A stretch of DNA of 64,000 nucleotides from Deinococcus aerophilus (GCF_014647075.1 NZ_BMOM01000019.1:1-64000), one strand, 5' to 3'. Positions 1 to 9,543 are shown, numbered from the stretch's first letter. The notes: generated by a model from the sequence alone, not told the origin. Translations and numbers: made by a program.

Positions 1-83
1 GCCCCTCCTCAAACCACCCTTGAGGTCGGCTGGCAACTCGTTTTCCGTCCAATCTCATAAAATCTGTCAGGCCGCCAGGGTGA

Positions 84-1103
84 ATGGGTCAGAGTGGGGG
101 CATGCTTCAGGTCGTTCGCCTCATGCAGCGTCCCCGATCCTTCGAGTCGCTCTGCGGCCTGAACCCCGCCGAATTCACGCTCCTCGCTGAACAACTCGAG
201 CCCCTGTGGACCCGGGCGCACCGCACGTCCCTCCTGCGGGAGGGACGGCAACGCCGCATCGGGGCGGGCCGACAGTTCAAACTCGACGTTCCTCACCGCC
301 TGCTTCTGACGCTGATCTATCTGCGGCATGACCTCCCGATGCATCTGTTGGGCGTGCTGTTCGAGATGGACGCCGCGAATGTCTGCCGGAACATCCATGC
401 CTTGCTGCCCCTCCTGGAGCAGGCGCTGCCTGCTCCCCTCCGGGCCCGGACGCTGGACAGCCGCAAGGTCACGCCCGACGACGCGGGACCGCGTCGTCGG
501 CTCCGCACCTTGAAAGACGTGCTCGAAGCATTCCCGGAGATTGCCGACATCATCGTCGATGGGACTGAGCAGCCCCGAGGGCAACCCAAGAAGAAGAAGG
601 GCAGTGGTCCCGGGAAGAAAGCCGTGGGGCGGCCCAAGGACCAGAAGAAGTTTTTCAGCGTCAAGAAGGGCACTCACACTCTGCAAACGCAAGTGGCGGT
701 GACCCCGGATGGCCTGGCGGTGCACCTCAGTGCGCCCGCGGGCGGGCGCACTCATGACATGAAGGTCCTGGGGCAGTCGAGGTTGCTCGGTCGCCTGCCT
801 CGAGGGAGCCGTATCTGGGGAGACCGAGGCGATACGGGCCTGGATAAACTCTGCCCGGCGCATGAAGTGATCGTTCCCCGGATGCGCCCCAAAGGCGGGG
901 TGTTGAACCCGGAGGACCGGGAGCTCAACCATCAAATTTCTAAGGTGCGGATCACGGTGGAGAACGTGGTCTGCAAGCTCAAGAAATTTCGCGTCTGCCG
1001 CGAGTTTTACCGGAACGACCCAGGGCGGCACGGCCTGTTCTGGGGTTGCGTGGCTGGCCTGGTCAACCTCCGCACCGTGAACCGCTCACCACAGTTCGCC
1101 TGA
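84..1103 (+). CDS. IS5-type DDE transposase
   Basis: This 339-residue protein has the layout of IS5-type (DDE_Tnp_4-like) transposases, which cut and join IS ends. An N-terminal helical, probably DNA-binding part is followed by the catalytic core. Candidate acidic residues are D in [10 protein letters not shown] in [10 protein letters not shown] and E in [10 protein letters not shown], in the usual DDE order and near the C terminus. A basic lysine-rich stretch ([11 protein letters not shown]) sits just after the first D. The frame is intact, so the element could be active. The start is uncertain: ATG codons at 84, 102 and 123 are all in frame and none has a clear ribosome binding site. Confidence 0.85.
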   Translation: MGQSGGMLQVVRLMQRPRSFESLCGLNPAEFTLLAEQLEPLWTRAHRTSLLREGRQRRIGAGRQFKLDVPHRLLLTLIYLRHDLPMHLLGVLFEMDAANVCRNIHALLPLLEQALPAPLRARTLDSRKVTPDDAGPRRRLRTLKDVLEAFPEIADIIVDGTEQPRGQPKKKKGSGPGKKAVGRPKDQKKFFSVKKGTHTLQTQVAVTPDGLAVHLSAPAGGRTHDMKVLGQSRLLGRLPRGSRIWGDRGDTGLDKLCPAHEVIVPRMRPKGGVLNPEDRELNHQISKVRITVENVVCKLKKFRVCREFYRNDPGRHGLFWGCVAGLVNLRTVNRSPQFA

Positions 1104-1120
1104 TGGCCGGGAACACCAAT

Positions 1121-1143
1121 CGGGGGAGGCGCTGCCTCCCCCG
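1121..1143. terminator. Perfect GC-rich hairpin downstream of transposase
   Basis: A 10-bp perfect stem (cgggggaggc / gcctcccccg) with a 3-nt loop lies 18 nt after the transposase stop. There is no T-run, so it is either a weak terminator or part of the IS end. Confidence 0.45.
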
Positions 1144-1154
1144 ATCAACTCGCA

Positions 1155-1214
1155 TCCCAACTGCGCAATCAGTCTTGAAGCAGGAAGGGACTTCAGGACA
1201 GCCGGCAGTTGGGA
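1155..1214. repeat. Nested inverted repeat upstream of regulator gene
   Basis: TCCCAACTG at 1155-1163 is the exact inverse of CAGTTGGGA at 1206-1214. Inside lies a second short dyad (tgaag ... cttca). It falls between the IS and the BTAD-like gene. It could fold as RNA or be an IS remnant; no coding sequence is convincing here. Confidence 0.35.
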
Positions 1215-1323
1215 ATCCAGTCATGGCACGCCGTGTCTTTCAACCTGGAAAGAGTGCTGCATATCGGGAGATGCGCTCCACAAATGTGTGTCCCTCCGCT
1301 CAGCGACTGCGGCAGAATGAGCC

Positions 1324-3357
1324 GTGCTTCGTGAAAATGGTGTTTCAGCCAGTCCGGACGCAATCGATTATCCCTGCCGAGCACTGACCGGTCCCCCCAT
1401 TACCGTCAAGGTGTTCGGCAAGTTACAGGTCACGGTGGCCGCAGAACCGGTCAAAATCTCTGGCCGCGCCGCTACCCTGTTAACCTATCTGGCCCTGGAA
1501 GGCGGCCCGCTTCACCGCACAACTGCGGCCCAGTTGCTGTGGCCCAGAGCTGGCGCGCAGGGTCTGCGCAACCTGCGCGTGGAGCTGACCGCGCTGCGCC
1601 GTCAGGGCATCGAACTCAGCCCCAACCGTTCTTCCTCTCTGAGTTTGCAGGCCGTGACCGAGCTGGATGATCTGCAGCAGCGCAAGGTCAAGGACCAGAC
1701 ACACCTCGTGGCAGCCTTAACGCACCCGCTTCAGAACTTCAATGATCTTGGCAACCCCGTGTTGGCCTCCTGGGTCCGGCATCAGCGACAGCGTCTCACC
1801 CAGACGGTCAAGCAGCTGTCGGGCAGCCGCGTCCTGCCCCAGGCACCGCTCCCCCTTGTTCTCCCCTCCGACCAACCCCTGACGCAGTGGCTTGCAGAAC
1901 GTGTCCTGCCAGAGTTTCAGTCGTTTATCCGCGGGACACGTCACCCCCAACTCGCAGTCTACGTGGGGCGACCCGGCAGTGGCCGGCGCGAATCCCTGGA
2001 GATCGTCCTGGCCCGGCTGGGCCTGACTCCGGTTGAGATCACCGCGAGCGCCGGCCTGGACAGCTTGCGGGCGCTCCTGCTGGTCAACCTGAGGGCAGCT
2101 CTGAAAGTCGGGGTTCCGCAGGAGGTGCGCCCGTTGCCGCTCGAGCAGGAGCCTCAAACCAGTGATCTGGCCGAGCTGGTTCCACTGCTCATGCAAGCGG
2201 GTCCCCTGGCCGTCGTGGTGCGCAGCGCCGAACATCTCAGCAAGGAGGCGGGCCAGCTCATCGATCTGCTTCTGGGGCTGGCCCGGTCTCTGCTGGTGGT
2301 GGCCGTCACCACGCCAGCCGGGCAGACCCGCCTCGAACAGGTGCTGGGACATCACGATCAGCCCGGATGGTTCCACATCATCCACGTCCCGGCCCTGACT
2401 CCTGAGAGCCTGCCCGCTCAGGACATCGGAGCATCCTCCATCTCCGGCGAACTGGATGCAGAGGCGCGCTTTGAGATCATTCGCCAGACCGAGGGGTTTC
2501 TGGGGGCGGTCCGCTGTCAACCGCCCATCTCCGCCCCGGTGCGCGGGCGCCTGGGACAGCGTCTCCAGCGCATATTGCGGGCCGAGATCGCCGCAGCGCT
2601 TGGGCCCGACCTCGCGTATGTCCAGACCCTGGCGCTCCTGCCCGGGCCGTTTTCCGAGGCGACTGCGCTGGGTACGCTGGGCCAAGTAGGACTGGAGACC
2701 AGTCGGGCCGCCCAGTTGCTCAAGGACACCCTGCAAACGGGCATCCTGGAGCGTGTCGACAGCGTCCTGACCGTCCGGCTACCCGAAGTGCAGGTCCGGC
2801 TGCCCGACGCGGCACGCCTGCTGTGTTTCCGAAGCGAACTGCAACGTGCGGCGCTGGCTGGCTCGCTCGACGCTGGAGATCGGCACCGGTTGAAATACCC
2901 CTCCTGCACAGTACCAACCGTTGTTCAGGCCTCAGGAGCAAACTGTACCCTGACGCCGTCGGCTATCCTTCCCAATATTTTGCAGCCCCACGAAACCGTG
3001 CAGCTTCCCGGAGGGTATGTGCTGCTGGCCCGGGCCTGCGGCTGGACCCTCCTGCGGCTAGGCGCGGCAGACCACGCCGTTCCACGGCTTGAACTGCATT
3101 TCGCGGTTCCGGCCACCGCACAGCACTGGCAGTTGCGGCTGTATCTGCAAGACCTACCTCACCACGAGGAGCCGAGCATCCACATCCTGAACGGCGCCGG
3201 CTCCCTTTCCCGACAGGCGAGCACCATCCCGTGGCCGCAGGCCCTGACGCCCGGCGGGTGGGCTCTGGCCGAGGGTACCCTGCAGGGCCGACATCTGGTT
3301 CTGTCGGTGCAGGCCACCAATCTCATCCTGCATCTGGAACGCCCGGAGTTTGCTTGA
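1324..3357 (+). CDS. BTAD-like regulator with degenerate AAA ATPase domain
   Basis: This 677-residue protein starts with a winged-helix segment (about 26-100: ITVKVFGKLQV, then LLTYLALEGG and LRNLRVELTALRR) typical of the DNA-binding part of BTAD/SARP-type regulators. Next comes an AAA-like region in which the P-loop reads GRPGSGRRES (about 215-224), lacking the essential Lys and Ser/Thr. The Walker B position reads AVVVRSAEHL, without its Asp. The last 150-200 residues look beta-rich rather than TPR-like, unlike the regulator at 20406. I infer a DNA-binding protein with a non-hydrolysing ATPase fold. GTG at 1324 gives the longest frame but has no ribosome binding site; a start closer to residue 26 is possible. 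Confidence 0.7.
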   Translation: MLRENGVSASPDAIDYPCRALTGPPITVKVFGKLQVTVAAEPVKISGRAATLLTYLALEGGPLHRTTAAQLLWPRAGAQGLRNLRVELTALRRQGIELSPNRSSSLSLQAVTELDDLQQRKVKDQTHLVAALTHPLQNFNDLGNPVLASWVRHQRQRLTQTVKQLSGSRVLPQAPLPLVLPSDQPLTQWLAERVLPEFQSFIRGTRHPQLAVYVGRPGSGRRESLEIVLARLGLTPVEITASAGLDSLRALLLVNLRAALKVGVPQEVRPLPLEQEPQTSDLAELVPLLMQAGPLAVVVRSAEHLSKEAGQLIDLLLGLARSLLVVAVTTPAGQTRLEQVLGHHDQPGWFHIIHVPALTPESLPAQDIGASSISGELDAEARFEIIRQTEGFLGAVRCQPPISAPVRGRLGQRLQRILRAEIAAALGPDLAYVQTLALLPGPFSEATALGTLGQVGLETSRAAQLLKDTLQTGILERVDSVLTVRLPEVQVRLPDAARLLCFRSELQRAALAGSLDAGDRHRLKYPSCTVPTVVQASGANCTLTPSAILPNILQPHETVQLPGGYVLLARACGWTLLRLGAADHAVPRLELHFAVPATAQHWQLRLYLQDLPHHEEPSIHILNGAGSLSRQASTIPWPQALTPGGWALAEGTLQGRHLVLSVQATNLILHLERPEFA

Positions 3358-3490
3358 GGCGAGGGTCCAGAGGCCAAGCGACCCGGCACCTCAACCTCTC
3401 GTATCAGACGCTCCTGAACTGCGGAGAACCGCAAAGAACGCGCCTCAAGGTGCAGCTTGCAACACAGCCGCCGCATGACCGACTTCGCGG

Positions 3491-3518
3491 CCCGCCCCGT
3501 CCATATGGTTCGGGCGGG
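3491..3518. terminator. Hairpin between convergent genes
   Basis: CCCGCCC (3491-3497) pairs with GGGCGGG (3512-3518), with an inner ccat/atgg stem. It lies between the regulator ending at 3357 and the propeller gene ending at 3608. No T-run is present. The rest of 3358-3607 shows nothing I can support. Confidence 0.35.
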
Positions 3519-3607
3519 GCGAGCGACTCGTGGACAGGCGTTCCCGCCCTGCGCCGCAACCCCACCAGCAGGCGAGCGGAATTCCAGTCAGGGGACAGGG
3601 CGCCGCC

Positions 3608-5359
3608 CTAGCGGTTCAGCACGCCGGGATACTCGGGCCTTCCCTGGAGCGGCACCAGCTGTTGCAGGCTGATAGGGAAGTTGACCGTCTGCCCGGCGCG
3701 CGTCAGCGCCACGGCGGGAGCGGACGTGAGGTCCAGCCGTGCCACGGTTCCCGGCAAGGCCGCCAGCGCCGCCAGCGGCACGAAGGGCACTCCGTTGAAC
3801 ACCCGGACGGTCACGGGCAGAGCCACCGTGCCCAGTTGCAGCGTGGCGGTCAGCGGCGTGACTCCGCCCAGCGTCAGTCCCAGCGCTCCACTCGCCTCTC
3901 CGAGCGGCAGGTAAACCTGACCGTTCTCGGCGCGGGCGATGCGGGCGGCAACGATGGCCTGCTGCTGGGAAGACAACGTGGAGGCGGGCGGCAGAGCGGC
4001 GGTGGGCGGTGCGGCAGTGGGCTGGGCCGGGGCCGGTGCGGGAGCCGCCGGCTGGACTGGGACGGTAGGAGCCGGACGCGGCACCTGCGCGGTGGGCGCG
4101 GGTTGCGCGGGAGATGAAGTGGGGGCAGGACGGCCGGGCGCGGGTTTCAGGGCCGTGAGTGGAGCCCCTGCAGCGGCCTTGCGGGCCTGCGCGGCCGCCG
4201 CCAGTTCCGGAGGGCTGGGCGCGCGGCCGGTGGCACTGGGCAGGGCATGAAAGGTGGTCCATGGCCCCACCGCCAGCGGACGCTGCCCGCGGACGGCGTT
4301 CAGGCTTCCTCCCTCGGTGGCGAAGTACAGGGTGCCCGCGTCGCTGACCGTTACACCCAGATCGATCTTCCTGCCGGTGCTCAGGGTCCACAGGGCCTGC
4401 CCGGCCTTGCCGATGGCGTGCACCGTGCCGCTGAGGTCGGGGACGATGACTGTGCCGTCGCTCAGCTCGGCGGCGGGGGCCGCGACCGGCGCGCCAGCGG
4501 TGTAGATCCACCCGTCCTCGCCGGTGGTGTTCACGGCATAGACCTTGCCGTCATAGCTGCCCACCACCACCAGGCCATTGCTGGTCACGATGGGACTGGC
4601 GTTGACGAACAGGCCGGTGGTCCGGGTCCAGCGCACCTGCCCCGCCGGGTCCAGCGCATACAGCTTGCGGTCGCTGGAGCCGAAATACACGTTGCCCGCC
4701 GCGTCCAGGGCCGGGCTGCTGAACACCAGCGAGCCGGCAGTAAAGGTCCACTTCTGCTCGCCGCTGGGCGTCAGGGCATACACGCGGCTGTTCTGTGCGC
4801 CGAAGTAAATGGTGCCGTCGGCGGCGACCGCCGGGCTGCTGAACACCGGCGCCCCCACCTTGAAGGTCCACAGCGTCTTTCCGCCCGCATCCAGCGCGTG
4901 AACGGTGCCGCCCGCCGTGGCGACGATCACGCTGCCGTCGGCACGCAGGGCGGGGGTGGCAAAGATGTCGCCGTCGAGTTTGGTTTTCCACAGCAGCTTG
5001 CCCGCCGGGTCCAGGGCATACAGGGTGTCGTCATACGTCGCGGCGAGCACCGTCCCCTGCGGAGTCACGACCGGGTAGGCGCGGCCCAGGTCACCGGCGG
5101 CAAAGTTCCACTTCTCGTTGCCTGCCGCATCGGTCCGGTGAATGCGCGCGTCCGCGCCGACGAACACCAGGTCGCCGTTCGGCGCGACGGACACCCCCGA
5201 GATCACCCGCAGGTCCTTGCGCCAGTCCACATTGGGGGCAACGAAGGTGGGAGCGGGGGCCGCGGCGGGCGGTGTGGACACCGGCTGGGCGTGCACAGAT
5301 GGCCCCAGGCACAGCAGACTTGCGGACAGGAAAATCAGGCGTGAAAGAGGGGTTCTCAT
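3608..5359 (-). CDS. Secreted PQQ-type beta-propeller protein
   Basis: This 583-residue exported protein begins with a signal peptide (about 1-24, ending SVHAQ). Residues 40-360 carry repeated blades of the PQQ/YncE type, with motifs such as GTVYALDPAGKLLWK and GTIYFGAQNSRVYAL repeating about every 40 residues. A long Pro/Ala-rich linker (about 370-460) follows. The C-terminal 110 residues resemble a copper amine oxidase N-terminal-like domain (GQVYLPLGEAS, NGVPFVPLAAL). No enzyme can be named from this, and a structural or binding role at the envelope is likely. The ATG at 5359 has AAAGGAG about 12 nt upstream. It is divergent from the small secreted protein at 5457. Confidence 0.85.
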   Translation of the reverse strand: MRTPLSRLIFLSASLLCLGPSVHAQPVSTPPAAAPAPTFVAPNVDWRKDLRVISGVSVAPNGDLVFVGADARIHRTDAAGNEKWNFAAGDLGRAYPVVTPQGTVLAATYDDTLYALDPAGKLLWKTKLDGDIFATPALRADGSVIVATAGGTVHALDAGGKTLWTFKVGAPVFSSPAVAADGTIYFGAQNSRVYALTPSGEQKWTFTAGSLVFSSPALDAAGNVYFGSSDRKLYALDPAGQVRWTRTTGLFVNASPIVTSNGLVVVGSYDGKVYAVNTTGEDGWIYTAGAPVAAPAAELSDGTVIVPDLSGTVHAIGKAGQALWTLSTGRKIDLGVTVSDAGTLYFATEGGSLNAVRGQRPLAVGPWTTFHALPSATGRAPSPPELAAAAQARKAAAGAPLTALKPAPGRPAPTSSPAQPAPTAQVPRPAPTVPVQPAAPAPAPAQPTAAPPTAALPPASTLSSQQQAIVAARIARAENGQVYLPLGEASGALGLTLGGVTPLTATLQLGTVALPVTVRVFNGVPFVPLAALAALPGTVARLDLTSAPAVALTRAGQTVNFPISLQQLVPLQGRPEYPGVLNR

Positions 5360-5456
5360 CTGAAGGTAAGCTCCTTTACATTGCCTTTACGCACAGGCGG
5401 GGAGGTGACAGGGAATGTGGACGCCTGCCAGGGTACGGCCTAAGATGCGTGGCGAT

Positions 5457-5951
5457 ATGAAGAAGATTCTCATGCTGACCGCGTTCGCGCTGGCGGGCCT
5501 TGCTGCCGCGCAGGACACCACTCCCGCCCCCACGACCCAGATGATGGATCCTGCCTCCATGAGCGCGGAGCAGAACTACGCCAAGGCGCAGGAGTTCGCG
5601 GTACAGGCCGACGTGGCCTACCCGGTGCCCTTCTATGACCGCACGCTGTGGAAAGCCGCGGTGGACCACTCGTACTACGCCGCCAGCATGGAAGCCGCCA
5701 ACCGCGACTACAATGCGTACCTGGCGCAGCTGTACACCAAGACCCAGTGGTGGGTCAACGCCTACAACGCCTGGATCCGCCTGGGTGACCTGAACGACAC
5801 CGAGAAGCAGTGGGCTTCCCTGAGCGCGGCCAAGCTGGCCTACCTGGCCCTGCAGCGCGGCGACACCACCAGCGCCCGCATGTATGTGGAAAAGGGCATG
5901 AGCTGGGCCGACAGCGCCAGCTTGCAGTCCATCATGAAGCGCCTGCCCTGA
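5457..5951 (+). CDS. Small secreted protein of unknown function
   Basis: This 164-residue protein has a clear signal peptide (MKKILMLTAFALAGLAAAQ). The mature part is alpha-helical, rich in Ala, Tyr and Trp (KTQWWVNAYNAWIRLG), and suggests a short TPR-like solenoid. I do not recognise a named family. The ATG at 5457 is preferred over 5415 because it begins the signal peptide and because a -10-like TAAGAT lies at 5441-5446, giving a leaderless or near-leaderless mRNA. A strong hairpin follows the stop. Confidence 0.8.
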   Translation: MKKILMLTAFALAGLAAAQDTTPAPTTQMMDPASMSAEQNYAKAQEFAVQADVAYPVPFYDRTLWKAAVDHSYYAASMEAANRDYNAYLAQLYTKTQWWVNAYNAWIRLGDLNDTEKQWASLSAAKLAYLALQRGDTTSARMYVEKGMSWADSASLQSIMKRLP

Positions 5952-5968
5952 GCCCGCGGACTCCCAGG

Positions 5969-6016
5969 CAAAGAACAGCTGACCCCACGGTTTCCCGTGG
6001 GGTCAGCTGTTCTTTG
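5969..6016. terminator. 22-bp perfect stem-loop terminator
   Basis: The stem 5969-5990 pairs without mismatch with 5995-6016 around a 4-nt loop. It is 17 nt after the stop at 5951. The left arm starts CAAAG and the right arm ends CTTTG, so both strands have a short T-run. Confidence 0.85.
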
Positions 6017-6102
6017 CCCCGCGCCATACCGTCTGCTTCGCCTGCTGACCTTGGTGGTCCACGGCAGCGTTGCTCAGGCAACGTCTCCTCTACCCTGAGG
6101 CC

Positions 6103-7017
6103 ATGAAAACCCTCCTCCCGGTCATGCTGCTCTCGGGTCTGCTCGTCGGCTGCGTGCCGGCTCCGCTGCGTTCACAGCCGGGCTCCCAGCTGGTCCTCGA
6201 GACCCAGCTGACTCCCCCGCCCCTGACCGTCGCCACCGGCGAGGGCGGCATGTACCGCTCGCCCGGCCCGGCGGCCCTGCGCGTGCGCAGCGACCGCGCG
6301 GCCTCGGTCACGGCGGTGGTGGTGCCGCAGGGCGGGAGGGCCCGCGTGGTGCCGGGGGGCACGGTGCAGGCCGGGGTGGTCACGAGCGTGCCGCTGCCCG
6401 CCAGTCAGGGCTTTACGCAGGTGTTCACGGTGGCCAGCGTCCGGCCACTGGACCTCACGGCGGCGGAGGGCGCACGGTCGCTGGACGCCGTGGCGCGGGT
6501 GGTCGAGACGGCGGCGGCAACCCTGCCGGCGGGCGGATACACCGTGACGACCACCGTGTACCGCGTGACCGGGCTGGGAACGCTGCAGGTGAGCGCGTCT
6601 GTCCCCGGCGCGGCGGTGCGCGTCAATGGCCGCCTCGCCGGCACCACGCCCCTGACCGTGCCGGACGTGCCCGAGGGGCCGGTCACCGTGGAGGTGTCCC
6701 GCGCCGGCTTCATGACGGTTTCCCAGCGGTTCAACGTGCAGGCGGACACGGTGGCCGGGATCTCGGCCGTCCTGCGCCCCATCACCGGCAGCTTAAAGGT
6801 GGACAGCGATGTGCCCGCCCGCGTGCTGATCGGCGGCCAGGACGCGGGCCTCACGCCGCTGGAGGTCCGGGTGCGGCCCGGCACGGTCAATGTGAATGTC
6901 GTTCCCCTCGCAGAGGGCCTCCGCACCGAGACGCTGCTCGTGCGCGTGCGGGTCAGTAAACAGACGGTCGTCGCCTGTCAGGTCACCGGGGGTGAGTTCC
7001 TGTGCAGTGTCGACTGA
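6103..7017 (+). CDS. PEGA-domain lipoprotein
   Basis: The 304-residue product starts with a lipoprotein signal (lipobox LLVGC, Cys about 16), so it should be anchored in the envelope. The region 35-165 is beta-rich and resembles the DUF4384-type domain often paired with PEGA in Deinococcus. Two PEGA-like repeats follow (VPGAAVRVNGRLAGTTPL and VPARVLIGGQDAGLTPLEV, about 170-290), a surface fold often linked to cell-wall or S-layer proteins. ATG 6103 is chosen because it opens the signal peptide and sits 6 nt after TACCCT (6091-6096). A structural role is inferred. Confidence 0.85.
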   Translation: MKTLLPVMLLSGLLVGCVPAPLRSQPGSQLVLETQLTPPPLTVATGEGGMYRSPGPAALRVRSDRAASVTAVVVPQGGRARVVPGGTVQAGVVTSVPLPASQGFTQVFTVASVRPLDLTAAEGARSLDAVARVVETAAATLPAGGYTVTTTVYRVTGLGTLQVSASVPGAAVRVNGRLAGTTPLTVPDVPEGPVTVEVSRAGFMTVSQRFNVQADTVAGISAVLRPITGSLKVDSDVPARVLIGGQDAGLTPLEVRVRPGTVNVNVVPLAEGLRTETLLVRVRVSKQTVVACQVTGGEFLCSVD

Positions 7018-7084
7018 AGTCCGCACTCCACGTGTCCCTGCGTCCGGCGCACCGTCCGGCCCGAAGCGGGTGCTAGCCTCTGGC

Positions 7085-8080
7085 ATGACCGCCTCCGACC
7101 CTGTGCTGACGCCCGTCGTGGGATCGCTGTACGCCCTGGAAGTGCCGATTCCTTATCCCATGAAGACGGTGACCGTGCTGCTCGACGCCCCGGCGAACGG
7201 CCCGGTCACCATGATCGACACCGCCCTGGACACCCCCGAGGCGCGGGCGGCCATCGAGACCGGCCTGGGTACGCTGGGGCTGCACTGGCCGGATGTGGAG
7301 CGCGTGATCATCACCCACCACCACCCGGACCACTACGGGCTGGCCGGGGTGGTCGAGGAACGCAGCGGCGCGGCGGTGCAGATGCTGGACGTGGAGATCG
7401 GGCGCGGCGAGCGGTACTGGCACCTGTGGGAGGAGTGGCTGCCCGGCCACCTCAAGCACATGCGCGACCACGGCCTGCCGCAGGCATCGCTCGATGACAT
7501 GGGGGCCGACAACCGCCGGAGCCGCGACCGGGTCCAGCCGGCCAGCCGCGTCTCGCCGCTGCGCGAGGGCCAGCATGTGACCCTGGCCGGGCGCGAGTGG
7601 GAGGTGCTGTGGCTGCCCGGCCACGCCGACGGCCACCTGGGCCTGTGGAACGCCGAGGACAGCGTGCTGATCGCCGGAGACGCCATCCTGCCGCGCATCA
7701 GTCCCAACGTGGGTCTGTACGCCTACACCCGGCCCGATCCACTGGGCGACTACCTGCAGACGCTGGGCAAACTCGAGGCCCTGAATCCGGCGCGGGCCGT
7801 CGTGGGCCACCACGGTCCAGTCATGACCGGCGTGCAGGCCCGTGCCCGCGAGCTGCGCGCCCACCACCACGAACGGCTGGACTTCATCGCGGCCGAGGCC
7901 GGCCGGGAACCGCGCAGCGCCTACGACCTCTCGCTGGCGATGTTCAACCGCGAGCTGAATGTCAGCGGGCGGCGCTTCGCCCTGGCCGAGACGCTGGCAC
8001 ACGCCGAGCACCTGCGGCTGCTGGGCCAGCTGTACCGCACCTGGCAGGAAGACGATGGGGTGTGGCTCTACCACGCCTGA
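7085..8080 (+). CDS. MBL-fold metallo-hydrolase
   Basis: This 331-residue cytoplasmic protein has the metallo-beta-lactamase zinc motif HHHPDH at residues 78-83, followed by LPGHADGHLGLW and a later GHHGPV histidine, as in the glyoxalase II/lactonase-like group. The C-terminal helical tail (about 255-331) resembles the extra winged-helix region of LACTB2-like members. The substrate is not evident. The ATG at 7085 lies 5 nt after TAGCCT (7074-7079), so the mRNA is probably leaderless. It is not in an operon with its neighbours. Confidence 0.88.
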   Translation: MTASDPVLTPVVGSLYALEVPIPYPMKTVTVLLDAPANGPVTMIDTALDTPEARAAIETGLGTLGLHWPDVERVIITHHHPDHYGLAGVVEERSGAAVQMLDVEIGRGERYWHLWEEWLPGHLKHMRDHGLPQASLDDMGADNRRSRDRVQPASRVSPLREGQHVTLAGREWEVLWLPGHADGHLGLWNAEDSVLIAGDAILPRISPNVGLYAYTRPDPLGDYLQTLGKLEALNPARAVVGHHGPVMTGVQARARELRAHHHERLDFIAAEAGREPRSAYDLSLAMFNRELNVSGRRFALAETLAHAEHLRLLGQLYRTWQEDDGVWLYHA

Positions 8081-8207
8081 GGACCATACCTGAGCCGGCC
8101 CACACCCGCATTTTCCCCGCTGGCCACGCGCCCTGGACCACCCTCCCCCCCATCAAAGGGCGCACGCTTCCGGTTGCCCGGCGCGGGAGCGCTCTATACT
8201 CCGCCGC

Positions 8208-8666
8208 ATGACGGTCCCCCAGTCAGAGCTGCAGCAGATCGTGTCTGCGCTGCAAAAGAGCGGTTTGACCGTCGAGTCGGTCGAGGACGGCGCGCTGATC
8301 CAGCACGGCGAGTCCAGGGTGGCCCTGTTCGCCGAGGCCGACCACCAGGGCGGCGTGATCGTGCGCCTGCATCTGGACCTGGACCTGTATGTCGAGGAGG
8401 ACAGCCTGCCCGACATCCTGATGGGCATGAACCTGCTCAATCAGGGGCTGGACTACGGCACGCTGAACCTCGACCCGGTGGATACCGATGAGGAGGGCGA
8501 GGATTCCGGAGTGGCCTTCGCCGTGCTGGGGCGCAGCGTGCTGTGGCTGCCTGACCTGGGGGTGGCCGAACTCGACCGCCTGCGCGAACACCTGCGCCGC
8601 TTCGAGGCAGAAGTGACGGACGCCATGGAGCGCACCCTGCACGGCAGCAAGGGCCTGAGCGCCTGA
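8208..8666 (+). CDS. YbjN-like protein
   Basis: This 152-residue acidic protein resembles the YbjN family (the T3SS-chaperone-like fold sometimes named sensory transduction regulator). Features are an N-terminal helix, a central beta sheet (VALFAEADHQGGVIVRLHLD) and a C-terminal helix (ELDRLREHLRRFEAEV). Its function is unknown; the family often acts as a small binding module. ATG 8208 is 7 nt after TATACT (8195-8200), a near-consensus -10, so expression is probably good and leaderless. Confidence 0.7.
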   Translation: MTVPQSELQQIVSALQKSGLTVESVEDGALIQHGESRVALFAEADHQGGVIVRLHLDLDLYVEEDSLPDILMGMNLLNQGLDYGTLNLDPVDTDEEGEDSGVAFAVLGRSVLWLPDLGVAELDRLREHLRRFEAEVTDAMERTLHGSKGLSA

Positions 8667-8705
8667 CCCCGGTGTAGGCCCGAACCCAGACCAACAGACA
8701 AAGCA

Positions 8706-8733
8706 GAGGCCGGAGCAATCTAGCTCCGGCCTC
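8706..8733. terminator. Bidirectional terminator hairpin
   Basis: An 11-bp perfect stem (gaggccggagc / gctccggcctc) with a 6-nt loop lies between the convergent genes ending at 8666 and 8754. Confidence 0.75.
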
Positions 8734-8753
8734 ACGGCTGCGGGGAAGCAGGA

Positions 8754-9398
8754 TCAGTTCTTCGCGCTGCCCTCGAAGGCGGCCTTGAACTTCTGCAGGT
8801 CCTCGGCGATCTGCTGGCTGGGCTCCTCGCCGAACAGTTTGGCGACGGCTGCGCCCAGCGGGCCCGCCGGGGGCCGGTAGCTCAGGGCGACGTGAACGCG
8901 GGTGCCGCCGTTGGGAAGTTCCTCGAACTGCACGCTGCCCGCGTTGTCCACCGTGGCGCCGGGCAACGAGTGCCAGCCGATGCGCTGGCCCGGTTTGTCG
9001 TTGACGATCTCGGCTTCCCACTCCACGTGGGTGCCCAGCGGGGCCTTGGCGACCCAGCGGCTGCGCTTCTCGTCCAGCTCGGTCACGCTTTCGAGGTGGC
9101 TCATGATGTGGGGCAGGTTTTCCAGCTTGCGCCAGTAGTCGTATACCGCCTGGGTGGGGCGGTCAATGACCACGCTGTGTTCCACGAAGATGGGCTTGGA
9201 GCTGGCAGCGCCGCCGCCCACCGCTGCCATCACCGGGTCATTACCGGTGGCCGCGCGGTAGGCGAGGTATCCGCCCACCGCAGCCATACCCAGGCCCAGG
9301 ACGCCGCGCTTGCGCAGGCCCATCAGCAGCAGGGCGCCGCCCGCCGCGCCACCGATCATCCGGGTCTGGTCCATTCCGCCGTTCTCTGTTTTTGTCAT
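8754..9398 (-). CDS. SRPBCC-domain membrane-anchored protein
   Basis: The 214-residue protein begins with two short hydrophobic, glycine-rich segments (about 12-48: [27 protein letters not shown]), as in DUF2892-like membrane anchors. An SRPBCC/START-like domain follows (about 68-205), with the typical openings [20 protein letters not shown] and [19 protein letters not shown] domains bind hydrophobic ligands; the ligand is unknown. A strong ribosome binding site GGAGGATC precedes ATG 9398, so unlike many neighbours this mRNA has a leader. Confidence 0.85.
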   Translation of the reverse strand: MTKTENGGMDQTRMIGGAAGGALLLMGLRKRGVLGLGMAAVGGYLAYRAATGNDPVMAAVGGGAASSKPIFVEHSVVIDRPTQAVYDYWRKLENLPHIMSHLESVTELDEKRSRWVAKAPLGTHVEWEAEIVNDKPGQRIGWHSLPGATVDNAGSVQFEELPNGGTRVHVALSYRPPAGPLGAAVAKLFGEEPSQQIAEDLQKFKAAFEGSAKN

Positions 9399-9543
9399 GT
9401 TTGATCCTCCGTTGGTCGCAGTGTAGGTGCCGGGTGTGGGACCGGCGTGAAACGTGAACCAATCCAGAATATCGCCCTCCTTGCCCGGCCTGTCCTCGAT
9501 TTACGTTTTCGAAACATGCCCGCCATAAGACAACGGGCCGCCC

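Larger units (their letters stand above)
1..1143 (+). mobile_element. IS5-like insertion sequence, left end probably outside or at window edge
   Basis: This is the likely extent of an insertion sequence carrying the transposase at 84-1103. I could not identify a matching pair of terminal inverted repeats: the first 40 bases do not match the inverted sequence downstream of the transposase. The right boundary is placed at the hairpin ending at 1143 only as a guess. Confidence 0.4.
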
